DNA of 64,000 nt from Sulfitobacter mediterraneus (GCF_016801775.1 NZ_CP069004.1:868001-932000), one strand, 5' to 3'. Shown: positions 47,926 to 58,185, counted from the stretch's first letter. Notes: a model not told the origin generated them from the letters alone. A program made the numbers and translations.

Positions 47926-48738
47926 ATGTGCAGATGGGCGGCGTGGCAGGGCAAACCCCTGTTTCTAAGCGAAATTCTGACCGCCCCGGATCATTCCTTG
48001 ATCCAGCAGTCCCGCGAGGCCAGCAAATGCAAAACCGCGATCAACGCGGATGGTTTCGGGCTGGCCTGGTATGACCAACATCCCAATCCCGGCCTTTACC
48101 GGGATGTCTATCCGGCCTGGTCGGATGCAAACCTGAAATCATTGGCCGAACAAGTGCGCGCGCGTCTGTTTCTGGCCCATGTTCGCGCCTCGACCGGAAC
48201 CGCGACCAGCCGCAACAACTGCCATCCCTTTGTGCAGGGCAAGTGGTCTTTCATGCACAACGGGCAAGTGGGCGGCTTTGACAGCTTTCGCAAGGACGCC
48301 GACATGATGATCCCTGATGCGCTTTATGCCCATCGCAAGGGCGCCACCGACAGCGAAGCGTTGTTTCTGGTGGCCTGCGGCATGGGGTTGGACAACGACC
48401 CAAAAGCCGCCATGCAAGCCGCCGTTGGCGCGTTTGAGGCCCGTTCCCTGCGATCAGGGCAGGGGCCACATATGCGCATGGCGGCAGGGTTCTCGGACGG
48501 GGTAACGCTTTACGCACTGCGCTATGCCTCCGACGATCTTGCCCCGTCGATGTTTTATCAGTGGAATGATGACTGGCAGGGCTGGTCGGTGGTCTCAGAA
48601 CCCTACGACACAGCCTTCGGCAATTGGATCGAAGTGCCCAAGGGCAGCTTTTGCCGGTTCACCGCCACAGAGGTCAAGATTGAGCCTTTTGCGCCCATCT
48701 ACGCGCAGGCCCAAACGCCGGAACTGCGTGCCGTCTGA
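47926..48738 (+). CDS. Class II glutamine amidotransferase family protein
   Basis: A 270-residue Ntn hydrolase of the YafJ/GAT type. The catalytic cysteine is Cys2 (MCRW), exposed after removal of Met; 'NADGFGLAWY', 'FLAHVRASTG' and 'NCHPFV---WSFMHNGQVG' are the usual substrate-binding blocks. No synthetase partner domain is fused. Relatives include EgtC of ergothioneine synthesis and YafJ, but no egt genes are adjacent, so the substrate is unknown. Confidence 0.87.
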   Translation: MCRWAAWQGKPLFLSEILTAPDHSLIQQSREASKCKTAINADGFGLAWYDQHPNPGLYRDVYPAWSDANLKSLAEQVRARLFLAHVRASTGTATSRNNCHPFVQGKWSFMHNGQVGGFDSFRKDADMMIPDALYAHRKGATDSEALFLVACGMGLDNDPKAAMQAAVGAFEARSLRSGQGPHMRMAAGFSDGVTLYALRYASDDLAPSMFYQWNDDWQGWSVVSEPYDTAFGNWIEVPKGSFCRFTATEVKIEPFAPIYAQAQTPELRAV

Positions 48739-48745
48739 ACGATAA

Positions 48746-48773
48746 GGGCCGCAACTCTGCGGCCCGTTGTTTC
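48746..48773. terminator. Hairpin terminator between amidotransferase and icd
   Basis: Perfect 7-bp stem GGGCCGC-AACTCT-GCGGCCC (48746-48765), followed by a T-rich stretch in the plus direction. It serves the plus-strand amidotransferase gene and may also block read-through from icd. Confidence 0.6.
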
Positions 48774-49988
48774 TTACCCTGCCAACGCCTTGCTCAGGTT
48801 TTCGTCGATTTTCTCTAGGAACCCCATGGTGGTCAGCCACCCCTGATCCGGACCAACGAGCAGGGCCAGATCCTTGGTCATCTGCCCGCTTTCCACGGTG
48901 TCCACGACCACCCGCTCGAGCGTTTCGGCAAAGTTGGTCAGAGCCGCGTTGTCGTCCAGCTTGCCACGGTGCTTGAGGCCGCCGGTCCAGGCGTAGATCG
49001 ACGCGATGGAATTGGTGGAGGTTTCTTCGCCCTTTTGGTGCTGGCGATAATGGCGCGTCACTGTGCCATGCGCCGCCTCGGCTTCAACGATTTTTCCATC
49101 GGGTGTCATCAGCTGCGAAGCCATCAACCCAAGCGAGCCAAAGCCCTGGGCAACGGTGTCCGATTGCACATCGCCATCGTAGTTCTTGCAGGCCCAGACA
49201 AAGCCGCCGTTCCATTTCATCGCGCAGGCGACCATGTCGTCGATCAGGCGATGTTCATAGGTGATGCCCTTTTCCTTGAACTGGGCTTCGAACTCTTCTT
49301 CATAGACCTTCTGGAACAACTCAAGAAAGCGGCCATCGTATTGTTTCAAAATGGTATTTTTGGTGGACAGATAGACCGGCCACCCAATATTCAAACCGTA
49401 GTTCAATGAGGCACGCGCAAAATCAATGATCGAACTGTCGAGGTTGTACATCCCCATGTAAACACCGGAAGAAGGGGCGTCATAGACCTCCTGCTCCATC
49501 ACCGTACCGTCCTCACCGACAAATTTCATGGTCAGCTTTCCGGGGCCGGGGAATTTCATGTCGGAGGCGCGGTATTGATCGCCAAAGGCATGGCGCCCGA
49601 TGACAATCGGCTTGGTCCAACCGGGCACAAGGCGCGGCACGTTCTTGCAGATGATCGGCTGGCGGAACACCACACCGCCAAGAATGTTGCGAATTGTGCC
49701 ATTGGGCGAACGCCACATCTTCTTGAGGCCAAATTCCTCTACCCGAGCCTCATCGGGTGTGATGGTCGCGCATTTGACACCGACACCATACTTCTTGATC
49801 GCCTCGGCGGCATCAATGGTGATCTGGTCTTCGGTCTCGTCACGGGCTTGGATGCCAAGGTCATAATACTTCAGATCCACATCCAGATAGGGCGTGATCA
49901 GCTTTTTCTTGATGAAATCCCAGATGATCCGGGTCATTTCGTCACCATCAAGCTCGACGATGGGGTTTTCTACCTTAATCTTCGTCAT
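48774..49988 (-). CDS. icd: NADP-dependent isocitrate dehydrogenase
   Basis: The TCA-cycle enzyme converting isocitrate to 2-oxoglutarate. The 404-residue protein is of the eukaryote-like homodimeric type: '[17 protein letters not shown]' near residue 10, '[16 protein letters not shown]' near residue 95 with phosphate- and substrate-binding residues, and '[23 protein letters not shown]' in the C-terminal half. The ATG at 49988 follows AAAGGAAC. A tandem GTATACC repeat lies upstream at 50059-50075 and could be a regulator site. Confidence 0.96.
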   Translation of the reverse strand: MTKIKVENPIVELDGDEMTRIIWDFIKKKLITPYLDVDLKYYDLGIQARDETEDQITIDAAEAIKKYGVGVKCATITPDEARVEEFGLKKMWRSPNGTIRNILGGVVFRQPIICKNVPRLVPGWTKPIVIGRHAFGDQYRASDMKFPGPGKLTMKFVGEDGTVMEQEVYDAPSSGVYMGMYNLDSSIIDFARASLNYGLNIGWPVYLSTKNTILKQYDGRFLELFQKVYEEEFEAQFKEKGITYEHRLIDDMVACAMKWNGGFVWACKNYDGDVQSDTVAQGFGSLGLMASQLMTPDGKIVEAEAAHGTVTRHYRQHQKGEETSTNSIASIYAWTGGLKHRGKLDDNAALTNFAETLERVVVDTVESGQMTKDLALLVGPDQGWLTTMGFLEKIDENLSKALAG

Positions 49989-50058
49989 GGATCGGTTCCT
50001 TTGGTATTGGGTATCTTTGAGGCAGGCCATAGCCCAGAATGCCGTGCAGGGGAAGTCT

Positions 50059-50075
50059 GTATACCTTAGTATACC
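50059..50075. promoter_or_regulatory. Tandem GTATACC repeat upstream of icd
   Basis: GTATACC-TTA-GTATACC, each unit containing the palindrome GTATAC, repeats with a 10-bp period so the two units face the same side of the helix. It lies 71-87 bases upstream of the icd start and contains a TATACT hexamer on the minus strand. It is a candidate operator; the protein is unknown. Confidence 0.4.
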
Positions 50076-50127
50076 GCGCAATCCAACCGATCTTATTCAT
50101 CATTCGGCAAAAGACCAGGGACAGATG

Positions 50128-50727
50128 TTATCTCTCCAACGCCGCAAAAAACACCGCGATGCGCTGCTTGGCATAGTCCCACAAGCGCGGGGCACCTATG
50201 GCAATCTTGCTGCCGACGCGCTCGGCGATTTGGTCTTGGGTGACGTTGAACTCGGTCCAGCTACCGCCACCCGATTGCAGGTTTTGCATAGGCGGCTGAA
50301 ACCGGTCGAGAGATTTGGCAAATTGCGCAGATGGGCTTTGCGCCGCTTCGAACTCTTCCCAGATGGCGCGCAACTCATCGCGCAAATCGTCCGGCAACAG
50401 CCCAAAAATCCGGTCAGCCGCAGCCTGTTCCAAGGCTTCCATCTGTGCAATGTCGTGATCGCCAAAAATTGGATTGTCGCCTGCGTCAATCTCAACCAAA
50501 TCATGCAAAATCAACATCTTGATGACCAAGTTTAAATCAACATCCGGGCCAGCCTGATCTGCCAGCACCAACGCGTAAAGGGTCAGATGCCACGAATGTT
50601 CCGCCGAATTTTCGTAGCGCGAGTTGTCACAAAGCTCGGTCGCGCGGATCGTGTTCTTGAGCTTATCCGCCTCGTTGAGGAAGGCAATCTGCCGGTCCAG
50701 CCGGGAAAGGCCACCGCCGTCTTTCAC
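50128..50727 (-). CDS. HD-domain hydrolase (HDDC2/YfbR-like)
   Basis: A 199-residue HD-superfamily phosphohydrolase, probably a 5'-deoxynucleotidase or related nucleotidase. Metal ligands lie in 'SAEHSWHLTLYAL' (His) near residue 43 and 'LILHDLVEIDAGD' (His-Asp) near residue 73. A 'SLDRFQPPMQN' block follows as in HDDC2. The ATG overlaps the stop of the preceding small gene by four bases; it is the last gene of a three-gene operon starting with an alpha/beta hydrolase. Confidence 0.87.
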   Translation of the reverse strand: MKDGGGLSRLDRQIAFLNEADKLKNTIRATELCDNSRYENSAEHSWHLTLYALVLADQAGPDVDLNLVIKMLILHDLVEIDAGDNPIFGDHDIAQMEALEQAAADRIFGLLPDDLRDELRAIWEEFEAAQSPSAQFAKSLDRFQPPMQNLQSGGGSWTEFNVTQDQIAERVGSKIAIGAPRLWDYAKQRIAVFFAALER

Positions 50728-50960
50728 GAACCGCCCGCGGCGCGATGCGCCTTGAGTTTCTGCGCCAGAAACGACCGGCCTTTATCATTCGCCATCCGGG
50801 TTCGGATCGCGGTCAAAAATGCCTCTTCAAGGGTCTGGGAGGAGGCACCAAGCACGGTGCCCACCTCCATAAACAACCGGTCTTCACCGATCTCGTTTTG
50901 AACCGCGAGGCATTCTTCGGCCAGTTTGTTGGCCATTTCGATGACGACGGGATCTGCCAT
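50724..50960 (-). CDS. Small conserved hypothetical protein
   Basis: A 78-residue, mostly helical, soluble protein beginning 'MADPVVIEMANKLAEECLAVQ'. I do not recognise a family. It overlaps both neighbours (stop ATGA with the HD gene, start TGATG with the hydrolase), which strongly suggests it is a real, translationally coupled gene rather than a spurious frame. Confidence 0.7.
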   Translation of the reverse strand: MADPVVIEMANKLAEECLAVQNEIGEDRLFMEVGTVLGASSQTLEEAFLTAIRTRMANDKGRSFLAQKLKAHRAAGGS

Positions 50961-51613
50961 CAGCGTGTGGTCTCCGTCAGGCGGCGTTTGACGTAATCCG
51001 TGGTCGACGTGATCAACGTATCCATATGCGGCTCTTCAAAGAAGTGGCCCGCGCCCTCGACCTCCTGGTGGGTGATGGTGATGCCCTTCTGCTCATGCAG
51101 CTTGTTCACCAGATTGACCGTATCAGGTGGCGGCGCGACGCGGTCGGCGGTGCCGTTGATGATCAGACCCGAAGACGGGCAGGGCGCCAGAAAGCTGAAG
51201 TCATACATATTCGCAGGCGGCGCGACCGAGATAAACCCGGTGATTTCGGGCCGGCGCATCAAAAGCTGCATGCCGATCCAGGCCCCAAAGGAGAAACCGG
51301 CAACCCAGCAATGTTTGGAATTGTTGTTCATCGACTGAAGGTAATCCAACGCCGAGGCCGCATCCGACAGCTCGCCAATGCCCTGGTCATATTCACCCTG
51401 GCTGCGCCCGACACCGCGGAAGTTAAACCGCAACACGGTGAAACCCATGTTGTAGAAGGCATAATGCAGGTTGTAGACCACTTTGTGGTTCATGGTTCCG
51501 CCAAACTGCGGATGCGGATGCAGGACGATCGCAATGGGTGCGTCACGTTCTTTTTGGGGGTGGTAGCGGCCTTCGAGGCGGCCTTCTGGTCCGGGGAAAA
51601 TGACCTCTGGCAT
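50960..51613 (-). CDS. Alpha/beta hydrolase
   Basis: A 217-residue alpha/beta-hydrolase of the short dienelactone-hydrolase-like type. The start 'FPGPEGRLEGRYHP' and 'VLHPHPQFGGTMNHKVVYNL' give the oxyanion strand; the nucleophile elbow is 'GFSFGAWIG' (G-x-S-x-G) near residue 108. Asp ('TADRVAPP') and His ('GAGHFFEEP') complete the triad. It heads a small operon with the 78-residue protein and the HD hydrolase and is divergent from iscR. Confidence 0.87.
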   Translation of the reverse strand: MPEVIFPGPEGRLEGRYHPQKERDAPIAIVLHPHPQFGGTMNHKVVYNLHYAFYNMGFTVLRFNFRGVGRSQGEYDQGIGELSDAASALDYLQSMNNNSKHCWVAGFSFGAWIGMQLLMRRPEITGFISVAPPANMYDFSFLAPCPSSGLIINGTADRVAPPPDTVNLVNKLHEQKGITITHQEVEGAGHFFEEPHMDTLITSTTDYVKRRLTETTR

Positions 51614-51654
51614 GAGCGTCCCTGTCTGGATGGTTCAAAGCGGCCCGCGAATAG

Positions 51655-51683
51655 TTGACAAATTCGCTAAGGCTCCTTAGAAC
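51655..51683 (+). promoter_or_regulatory. Candidate promoter of the iscR-suf operon
   Basis: TTGACA (51655-51660), 17-base spacer, TAGAAC (51678-51683). It is the only strong -35 in this intergenic region and lies about 105 bases upstream of the iscR ATG. The -10 lies inside the Irr-type palindrome. Confidence 0.6.
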
Positions 51684-51691
51684 GGTTCTAA
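51677..51691. promoter_or_regulatory. Irr-box-like operator (iron control element)
   Basis: TTAGAAC-G-GTTCTAA is a perfect 7-1-7 palindrome, matching the iron control element recognised by the Irr regulator in alphaproteobacteria as I recall it. It covers the -10 hexamer, a position suited to repression or iron-dependent switching of the suf operon. Confidence 0.72.
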
Positions 51692-51789
51692 TCTTGTGCC
51701 CGAGCGCTATTCACGCGGGCCAGTCTAAGCGTTTATGCATTTTCATGCGCCCGCGTCAATCAAAGCGGGTGCAAATTGGGGGGTCAGCG

Positions 51790-52251
51790 ATGAAGCTGTC
51801 AACAAAAGGCCGCTATGCGATGGTCGCCCTTGCCGATATTGCCCTTCAGCCGGAGGGGGCTTTGGTGTCTCTGGGCGATATTTCCGAGCGCCAGTCGGTC
51901 TCGCTGCCCTACCTTGAGCAATTGTTTGTGAAGCTGCGCCGTGCCGAACTGGTCACGTCGGTGCGCGGACCGGGGGGGGGCTACCGGCTGGCGCGGCCCA
52001 CATCGGAGATCCGGGTGGTGGATATTCTGGCCGCAGTGGATGAAACCGTTGACGCGATGCACAAAGGTGCAGGCGCATCGGGCGGGTCGTCAGGCAGCCG
52101 CGCACAATCCTTGACCAACCGTCTTTGGGAAGGTTTGAGCGCCCATGTTTACGTCTTCTTGCATCAAACCCGCCTGTCGGATGTGATCTCCAACGAATTG
52201 GTCCCCTGTCCGGCTGTACCGAACCTGTTTGCCGTGGTGGACGAGCCATGA
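51790..52251 (+). CDS. iscR: Rrf2-family regulator IscR
   Basis: A 153-residue winged-helix repressor of Fe-S assembly genes. The N-terminal 'MKLSTKGRYAMVALADIAL' and 'PYLEQLFVKLRRAELVTSVRGPGGGYRLAR' are diagnostic of IscR/Rrf2. The cysteine triad and histidine that bind the 2Fe-2S cluster in E. coli IscR are missing: the region reads 'MHKGAGASGGSSGSRAQSL', and the only cysteine lies near the C-terminus (VPCP). This matches Rhodobacter-type IscR, where an atypical ligand set has been reported. The ATG at 51790 follows GGGGGGTCAGCG and starts the suf operon. The stop overlaps a small downstream ORF. Confidence 0.9.
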   Translation: MKLSTKGRYAMVALADIALQPEGALVSLGDISERQSVSLPYLEQLFVKLRRAELVTSVRGPGGGYRLARPTSEIRVVDILAAVDETVDAMHKGAGASGGSSGSRAQSLTNRLWEGLSAHVYVFLHQTRLSDVISNELVPCPAVPNLFAVVDEP

Positions 52252-52355
52252 GCCGTTATCAAAAGGCCGCGCAAGCGCGACATGATTTTATAGGGAATGA
52301 GGGACGCTGTCCCTCAAACTCCCTGGAGATATTTGAGGCCAAAAAGAAAACATGA
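52248..52355 (+). CDS. 35-codon bridging ORF between iscR and the desulfurase
   Basis: The ORF starts with an ATG overlapping the iscR stop (ATGA at 52248-52251) and ends with a TGA overlapping the ATG of the desulfurase (ATGA at 52352-52355). The 35-residue product, MSRYQKAAQAR...EAKKKT, is basic at both ends. The dispersed repeat at 52293-52345 lies inside it. No ribosome binding site stands right before the desulfurase ATG (only GAGG 14 bases upstream), so this ORF may carry ribosomes across the gap. It may have no function as a protein. Confidence 0.45.
   Translation: MSRYQKAAQARHDFIGNEGRCPSNSLEIFEAKKKT
52293..52345 (-). repeat. Dispersed hairpin repeat, copy C
   Basis: On the minus strand: TTTTTGGCC, AAATATCTCCAGGG, GTTTGAGGG, a perfect 7-bp hairpin (GAGGGAC-AGC-GTCCCTC, 52299-52315), then ATTCCC. 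Copy A at 22621 has the same order and the same AGC loop. It interrupts the iscR-desulfurase junction. Confidence 0.7.
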
Positions 52356-53392
52356 GGGTCTATCTGGATCATAATGCCACCACCCCCGTGCGGGCAGAGG
52401 CCCGTGCGGCTATGATTGCGGCAATGGATGTGGTGGGCAATCCATCATCGGTGCATGCCGAGGGCCGCGCGGCGAAGGCACTGGTGGAAAAGGCGCGGGC
52501 GCAGGTGTCTGCGGCGATGGGGGCGGAGGGTGCGGATATCGTCTTTACCTCCAGCGCAACCGAGGCGGCGGCATTGGCGATGAACGGGCGTGAATTGGCT
52601 GGCGCAGCGATTGAGCATGACGCGGTGCGGGCTTGGCTTGGCGGGGATCTGCAGGTGAACGGTGATGGGCATGTCCAGATCGCCGATCCCGCGCATTCGA
52701 CCCTGCAATTGGCCAATTCCGAAACCGGTGTGCTACAGGATCTGCCTGCTGGGCTTGCTCTGAGCGACATGACACAGGCCTTTGGCAAGATACCGGTGGA
52801 CTTTGTCGGCTCCGCTGTGCGCATGGCTTTGATTTCGGCGCATAAACTGGGCGGGCCAAAGGGCATCGGCGCATTGGTGTTGCGGCGCGGCCAAGAGGTG
52901 CCGGCACAGATCAAGGGCGGCGGGCAGGAAATGGGCCGGCGGTCGGGCACCGAGAACATCATCGGCATGGCCGGATTTGGCGCAGCAGCCGAGGCCGCAG
53001 CGCGGGATGTGGCCAATGGTCGCTGGGAAGAAATTGCCCAATTGCGCGATATTCTACAGCAGGCTCTTGAGGCTGGCGAAAACAAGACTATTTTTGTCGG
53101 GAAAGACACGGCGCGACTTCCCAATACGCTATGCATGCTAACCCCCGGCTGGAAAGGCGAAACACAGGTCATGCAGATGGATCTGTCAGGATTTGCGATC
53201 TCTGCCGGCTCGGCCTGTTCCAGCGGCAAGGTGCGTGCAAGTGCTGTCTTGCGGGCGATGGGCTTTGATGACACTCAGGCCGCGAGCGCGATCCGCGTTT
53301 CGCTGGGTCTGGAGACGACACAAGATGACGTGCTGCGGTTTGCGGACAGCTGGACGGCGAAACTGAAAAAACACGAGCAACGGGCCGCCTGA
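52352..53392 (+). CDS. Cysteine desulfurase, NifS/IscS-like
   Basis: A 346-residue PLP-dependent class V aminotransferase that takes sulfur from cysteine. It is of the IscS/NifS branch: '[15 protein letters not shown]' at the N-terminus, '[10 protein letters not shown]' with the PLP-stacking His near residue 88, the Schiff-base Lys in '[10 protein letters not shown]', and the active-site Cys in '[11 protein letters not shown]'. It is about 50 residues shorter than IscS. It lies at the start of a suf operon that also encodes SufS, a two-desulfurase arrangement common in Rhodobacterales. Confidence 0.9.
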   Translation: MRVYLDHNATTPVRAEARAAMIAAMDVVGNPSSVHAEGRAAKALVEKARAQVSAAMGAEGADIVFTSSATEAAALAMNGRELAGAAIEHDAVRAWLGGDLQVNGDGHVQIADPAHSTLQLANSETGVLQDLPAGLALSDMTQAFGKIPVDFVGSAVRMALISAHKLGGPKGIGALVLRRGQEVPAQIKGGGQEMGRRSGTENIIGMAGFGAAAEAAARDVANGRWEEIAQLRDILQQALEAGENKTIFVGKDTARLPNTLCMLTPGWKGETQVMQMDLSGFAISAGSACSSGKVRASAVLRAMGFDDTQAASAIRVSLGLETTQDDVLRFADSWTAKLKKHEQRAA

Positions 53393-53418
53393 ACGCGCCT
53401 TCGGAAAGGAACAAGACC

Positions 53419-54947
<1,529 letters not shown>

Positions 54948-54951
<4 letters not shown>

Positions 54952-55307
54952 CCGACCAACCTTCCAACCACACCAGATTGCATGCCGATGCAGGTCCGGG
55001 GCTGGCTCAAACGCCGGTTCTGGGTGCGCTGAGCTTGTTTGTTCTGGTCGGTTTGGGGGGGATGTTCTGCGCCGCCTGGTTTGGCTTGCCGCAGCCCGGT
55101 TTCTGGGGCGCGGCGGGCGCTGTGGTGGTCGCGATTTTTTGGATCGCAATCAAAGGTTGGCGCAGGCGTCATTTGCAGGCGCGTGGCGAAGCGCTTCAAT
55201 CGCAGCTGCACGAATTGAAACAAGAAGAATTTCGTCTGAAATACGCTCAGGCGCAGCAAGATGGAGAGATCCCTTTTGCCGCCAAGGGCAAGGAGAGTGA
55301 TACGTGA
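54948..55307 (+). CDS. Two-helix membrane protein with coiled coil, in suf operon
   Basis: A 119-residue protein I do not recognise. Two transmembrane helices (about residues 23-42 and 49-66) are followed by a C-terminal amphipathic, charged helix ('[26 protein letters not shown]') likely to form a coiled coil. The start is GTG, overlapping the sufB stop as GTGA, and its stop overlaps the YbjQ start in the same way. This tight packing argues that the gene is real and expressed with the Suf proteins. It might anchor the scaffold to the membrane, which is speculation. Confidence 0.7.
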
Positions 55308-55618
55308 TCCTTACAACAACCAACTCGGTCGAGGGCCGCAGCATCGCCGCCTATCGCGGCATTGTCGTGGGCGAGGCGATTATGGGGGCCAATATCGTGC
55401 GCGATATGTTTGCCCGCGTCACGGACATCGTTGGTGGCCGCTCCGGCCAGTATGAAACCAAACTGCGCGATGCGCGCGAAACCGCGATGTCAGAGCTGGA
55501 AGACGAAGCCAGATCCAAAGGCGCAGATGCGGTTGTGGGCATTGACATTGATTATGAGATTATTTCGGACAGCATGATGATGGTGTCCGTCTCGGGAACA
55601 GCTGTCAGCCTAGGCTGA
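55304..55618 (+). CDS. YbjQ family protein (heavy-metal-binding domain, UPF0145)
   Basis: A 104-residue YbjQ-type protein. The '[31 protein letters not shown]' start and '[18 protein letters not shown]' end are typical. YbjQ proteins form pentameric or decameric rings of unknown function, sometimes linked to metal handling. The start is GTG, overlapping the upstream stop. Its position between sufB and sufC is unusual and suggests a role in iron or cluster handling. Confidence 0.87.
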   Translation: MILTTTNSVEGRSIAAYRGIVVGEAIMGANIVRDMFARVTDIVGGRSGQYETKLRDARETAMSELEDEARSKGADAVVGIDIDYEIISDSMMMVSVSGTAVSLG

Positions 55619-55661
55619 TACATGAAGAATTGGCCGTAAGGCACGGAATAGGAAGAATAAC

Positions 55662-56417
55662 ATGCTGAGCATCAAGAACCTGAACGTAAAGCTCGAAGAA
55701 GAAGACAAGCAGATCCTCAAAGGTGTGAATCTTGAAGTTGAGGCGGGCAAGGTCCATGCGATCATGGGGCCCAACGGCTCTGGCAAATCGACGCTGTCCT
55801 ATGTCCTGTCCGGCAAGGACGGCTATGAAGTGACCGAAGGCTCCGCCACGCTGGAAGGCGAAGATCTGCTGGATCTGGAGCCGGAAGAACGCGCCGCGGC
55901 TGGCTTGTTCCTGGCGTTCCAATATCCGGTTGAGATTCCCGGTGTGGGCAACATGACCTTTCTGCGCACCGCGGTGAATGCACAGCGCAAGGCGCGGGGC
56001 GAAGAGGAAATGTCGGCGGCCGAATTCCTCAAGGTGGTGCGTGCCAAGGCCAAAGACCTGAAGATCGACGCGGATATGCTCAAACGGCCCGTCAACATGG
56101 GCTTTTCCGGCGGTGAGAAAAAGCGCAACGAAATACTGCAGATGGCCATGCTTGAGCCAAAGATGTGCATTCTGGATGAAACCGATTCCGGGCTTGATGT
56201 AGACGCGATGAAACTGGTTGCCGAAGGGGTGAATGCCCTGCGCAGCGAAGGACGCGGATTTCTGGTGATCACCCATTATCAGCGTCTGCTGGATCACATC
56301 AAACCGGACGTTGTGCATATCATGGCAGATGGCCGGATCGTGAAAACCGGTGGTCCTGAACTGGCCCTGGAAGTCGAGAACAACGGCTATGCTGACATTC
56401 TCGCCGAGGTGGCCTGA
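55662..56417 (+). CDS. sufC: Fe-S cluster assembly ATPase SufC
   Basis: The ATPase of the SufBCD complex, 251 residues. It has the Walker A 'GPNGSGKSTL' near residue 34, the ABC signature 'SGGEKKRNE' near residue 148, and the Walker B 'CILDETDSGLD' near residue 166, where the SufC-specific TDSGLD follows. A conserved 'HYQRLLD' stretch lies near the C-terminus. It is separated from ybjQ by 43 bases, with GGAAGAATA upstream of the ATG. Confidence 0.96.
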   Translation: MLSIKNLNVKLEEEDKQILKGVNLEVEAGKVHAIMGPNGSGKSTLSYVLSGKDGYEVTEGSATLEGEDLLDLEPEERAAAGLFLAFQYPVEIPGVGNMTFLRTAVNAQRKARGEEEMSAAEFLKVVRAKAKDLKIDADMLKRPVNMGFSGGEKKRNEILQMAMLEPKMCILDETDSGLDVDAMKLVAEGVNALRSEGRGFLVITHYQRLLDHIKPDVVHIMADGRIVKTGGPELALEVENNGYADILAEVA

Positions 56418-56419
56418 AC

Positions 56420-57700
56420 ATGGCAGATGCAGCAGAAAAACTCTCGCCCACCGAGGCGATGATTGCCGGGTTGGAAATGCCCGGTGCAGGTTGGTCCAAA
56501 ACGGCCCGCGAAGAGGCTTTGGCACGGTTGCGGGCTATGGGTCTGCCGGAACGACGCGATGAATATTGGAAGTTTACCCGCCCGGACACGCTGATCCAGC
56601 CAAGCCCACTTCCCGCCGCGGTCCTTAGCAATGACGAAGCGCCGTTGTTCGACGACATGGACCGCCTCAAGGTGGTGTTTGTAGACGGCGTTTTTGATGC
56701 GGATGCCTCGGATGATCTGAGCCTTGAAGGGATCACGATCGAGCGGCTGGCGACAGCCACAAGCGATCTGCATTGGGCGCGTGATCTTTATGGCGCACTT
56801 GAGTTGAACGGCCAAGATCCGGTGGAACGCCCCTTGGCCAGCCTCAACACCGCTTTTGCCACAGACGGTGTTTTGATCCATGTGACCGGCAAGCCATCCA
56901 AGCCAGTCAGCCTGATTTACCGCCATGTATCAGAGACTTCTGATGCGATCCTGCACCATTGCATCAAGCTTGATGCCGGGGCGGAGCTTACAGTTCTGGA
57001 AAACGGACCGGCCGCTGCGCGGTTCAACAAGGTCATGGAAGTCGATGTGGCGGATGGCGCCAAGTTCCATCATGTGCGCGCGCAGGGGCGCGATCATGAA
57101 CGCCGCGCTGCCACCCATATCTTTGCCCGACTTGGGGCGGAATCCCTGTTCAAATCCTTTACGCTGACCGTCAATGGCGTGTTGACCCGCAATGATTGCG
57201 TGATCGAATTGACCGGTGACGATGCCAGCGCCCATGTGGCGGGCGCCTGTGTTGGCGATGGGGAATTCCATCACGATGACACGGTGTTCATCACCCATGA
57301 TGCGGTGAATTGCGAAAGCCGCCAGGTGTTCAAGAAAGTGCTGCGCAACGGGGCAACCGGCGTGTTTCAGGGCAAGATTTTGGTCAAGAAAGATGCCCAG
57401 AAAACAGACGGTTATCAAATCAGCCAATCCCTGCTGCTGGACGAAGACAGCCAGTTCCTCGCAAAGCCGGAGCTTGAGATCTATGCCGATGATGTGGCCT
57501 GTTCACATGGCTCCACCTCCGGTGCGATTGATGAGGACGCTCTGTTCTACCTGCGGGCCCGTGGGATCTCCCATGCCGAGGCCACCGATTTGCTGACGCT
57601 GGCATTCCTGGCCGAAGCGGTTGAAGAAATCGAGCAAGAAGAGCTGCGCGAAGAATTGATTGGGCGTTTGTCGTCCTGGTTGCAACGCCGCAGCGCCTGA
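56420..57700 (+). CDS. sufD: Fe-S cluster assembly protein SufD
   Basis: The SufD partner of SufB, 426 residues. The C-terminal core has the conserved 'SQSLLLDEDSQFLAKPELEIYADDVACSHG' and 'SGAIDEDALFYLRARGIS', which contain the His residue used at the SufB-SufD interface. The N-terminal part has the 'RRDEYWKFTRPD' block found in SufD. It starts two bases past sufC and overlaps the next gene by one base (TGATG). Confidence 0.94.
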   Translation: MADAAEKLSPTEAMIAGLEMPGAGWSKTAREEALARLRAMGLPERRDEYWKFTRPDTLIQPSPLPAAVLSNDEAPLFDDMDRLKVVFVDGVFDADASDDLSLEGITIERLATATSDLHWARDLYGALELNGQDPVERPLASLNTAFATDGVLIHVTGKPSKPVSLIYRHVSETSDAILHHCIKLDAGAELTVLENGPAAARFNKVMEVDVADGAKFHHVRAQGRDHERRAATHIFARLGAESLFKSFTLTVNGVLTRNDCVIELTGDDASAHVAGACVGDGEFHHDDTVFITHDAVNCESRQVFKKVLRNGATGVFQGKILVKKDAQKTDGYQISQSLLLDEDSQFLAKPELEIYADDVACSHGSTSGAIDEDALFYLRARGISHAEATDLLTLAFLAEAVEEIEQEELREELIGRLSSWLQRRSA

Positions 57701-58185
57701 TGTCGGCAACCCGCGATATCGTGGCCACCTACCGGGGGCCGGGGCAGGTTGTGCGCCGGCTGACCGGGCAGGGGCCGCGCGAGGACCGTGCGCTGATCTA
57801 CCTGATGCTGGGATGTCTGATGGTGTTTGTCGCCCAGACCCCGCGCCTGGCGCGGGAGGCCCATGAGACAGGTGCTGATCTTGGCATGTCAATGGGCGGC
57901 ACCTTAATGGCGTGGCTCTTTATCGCGCCTCTGCTGCTGTATCTGATTGCCTCGCTCAGCCATTTGGTGGCGCGGGCGTTTGGCGCATCGCTGAGCGGGT
58001 TCGGGGCGCGGGTCGCACTTTTCTGGGCGCTGCTTGCGGCCTCTCCCATCCTGCTGCTGTGGGGGCTGACTGCCGGATTTGTCGGCCCCGGCATTGAAAT
58101 GACCTCTGTGGGCGTGATCTGGGTTGCGGTGTTCTTGTGGTTCTGGCTGGGCGGATTGCGCGGCGCGGCCAAAGGTGCGCCATGA
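57700..58185 (+). CDS. YIP1-family membrane protein 1
   Basis: A 161-residue membrane protein with four predicted helices (roughly residues 33-50, 69-88, 101-122 and 133-152) in the Yip1-like fold. The 'ATYRGPGQVVRRL' N-terminus is a membrane-proximal helix. It overlaps sufD by one base and the next YIP1 gene by four bases. Its function in Fe-S assembly is not known; a membrane anchor or transport role is speculative. Confidence 0.75.
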   Translation: MSATRDIVATYRGPGQVVRRLTGQGPREDRALIYLMLGCLMVFVAQTPRLAREAHETGADLGMSMGGTLMAWLFIAPLLLYLIASLSHLVARAFGASLSGFGARVALFWALLAASPILLLWGLTAGFVGPGIEMTSVGVIWVAVFLWFWLGGLRGAAKGAP

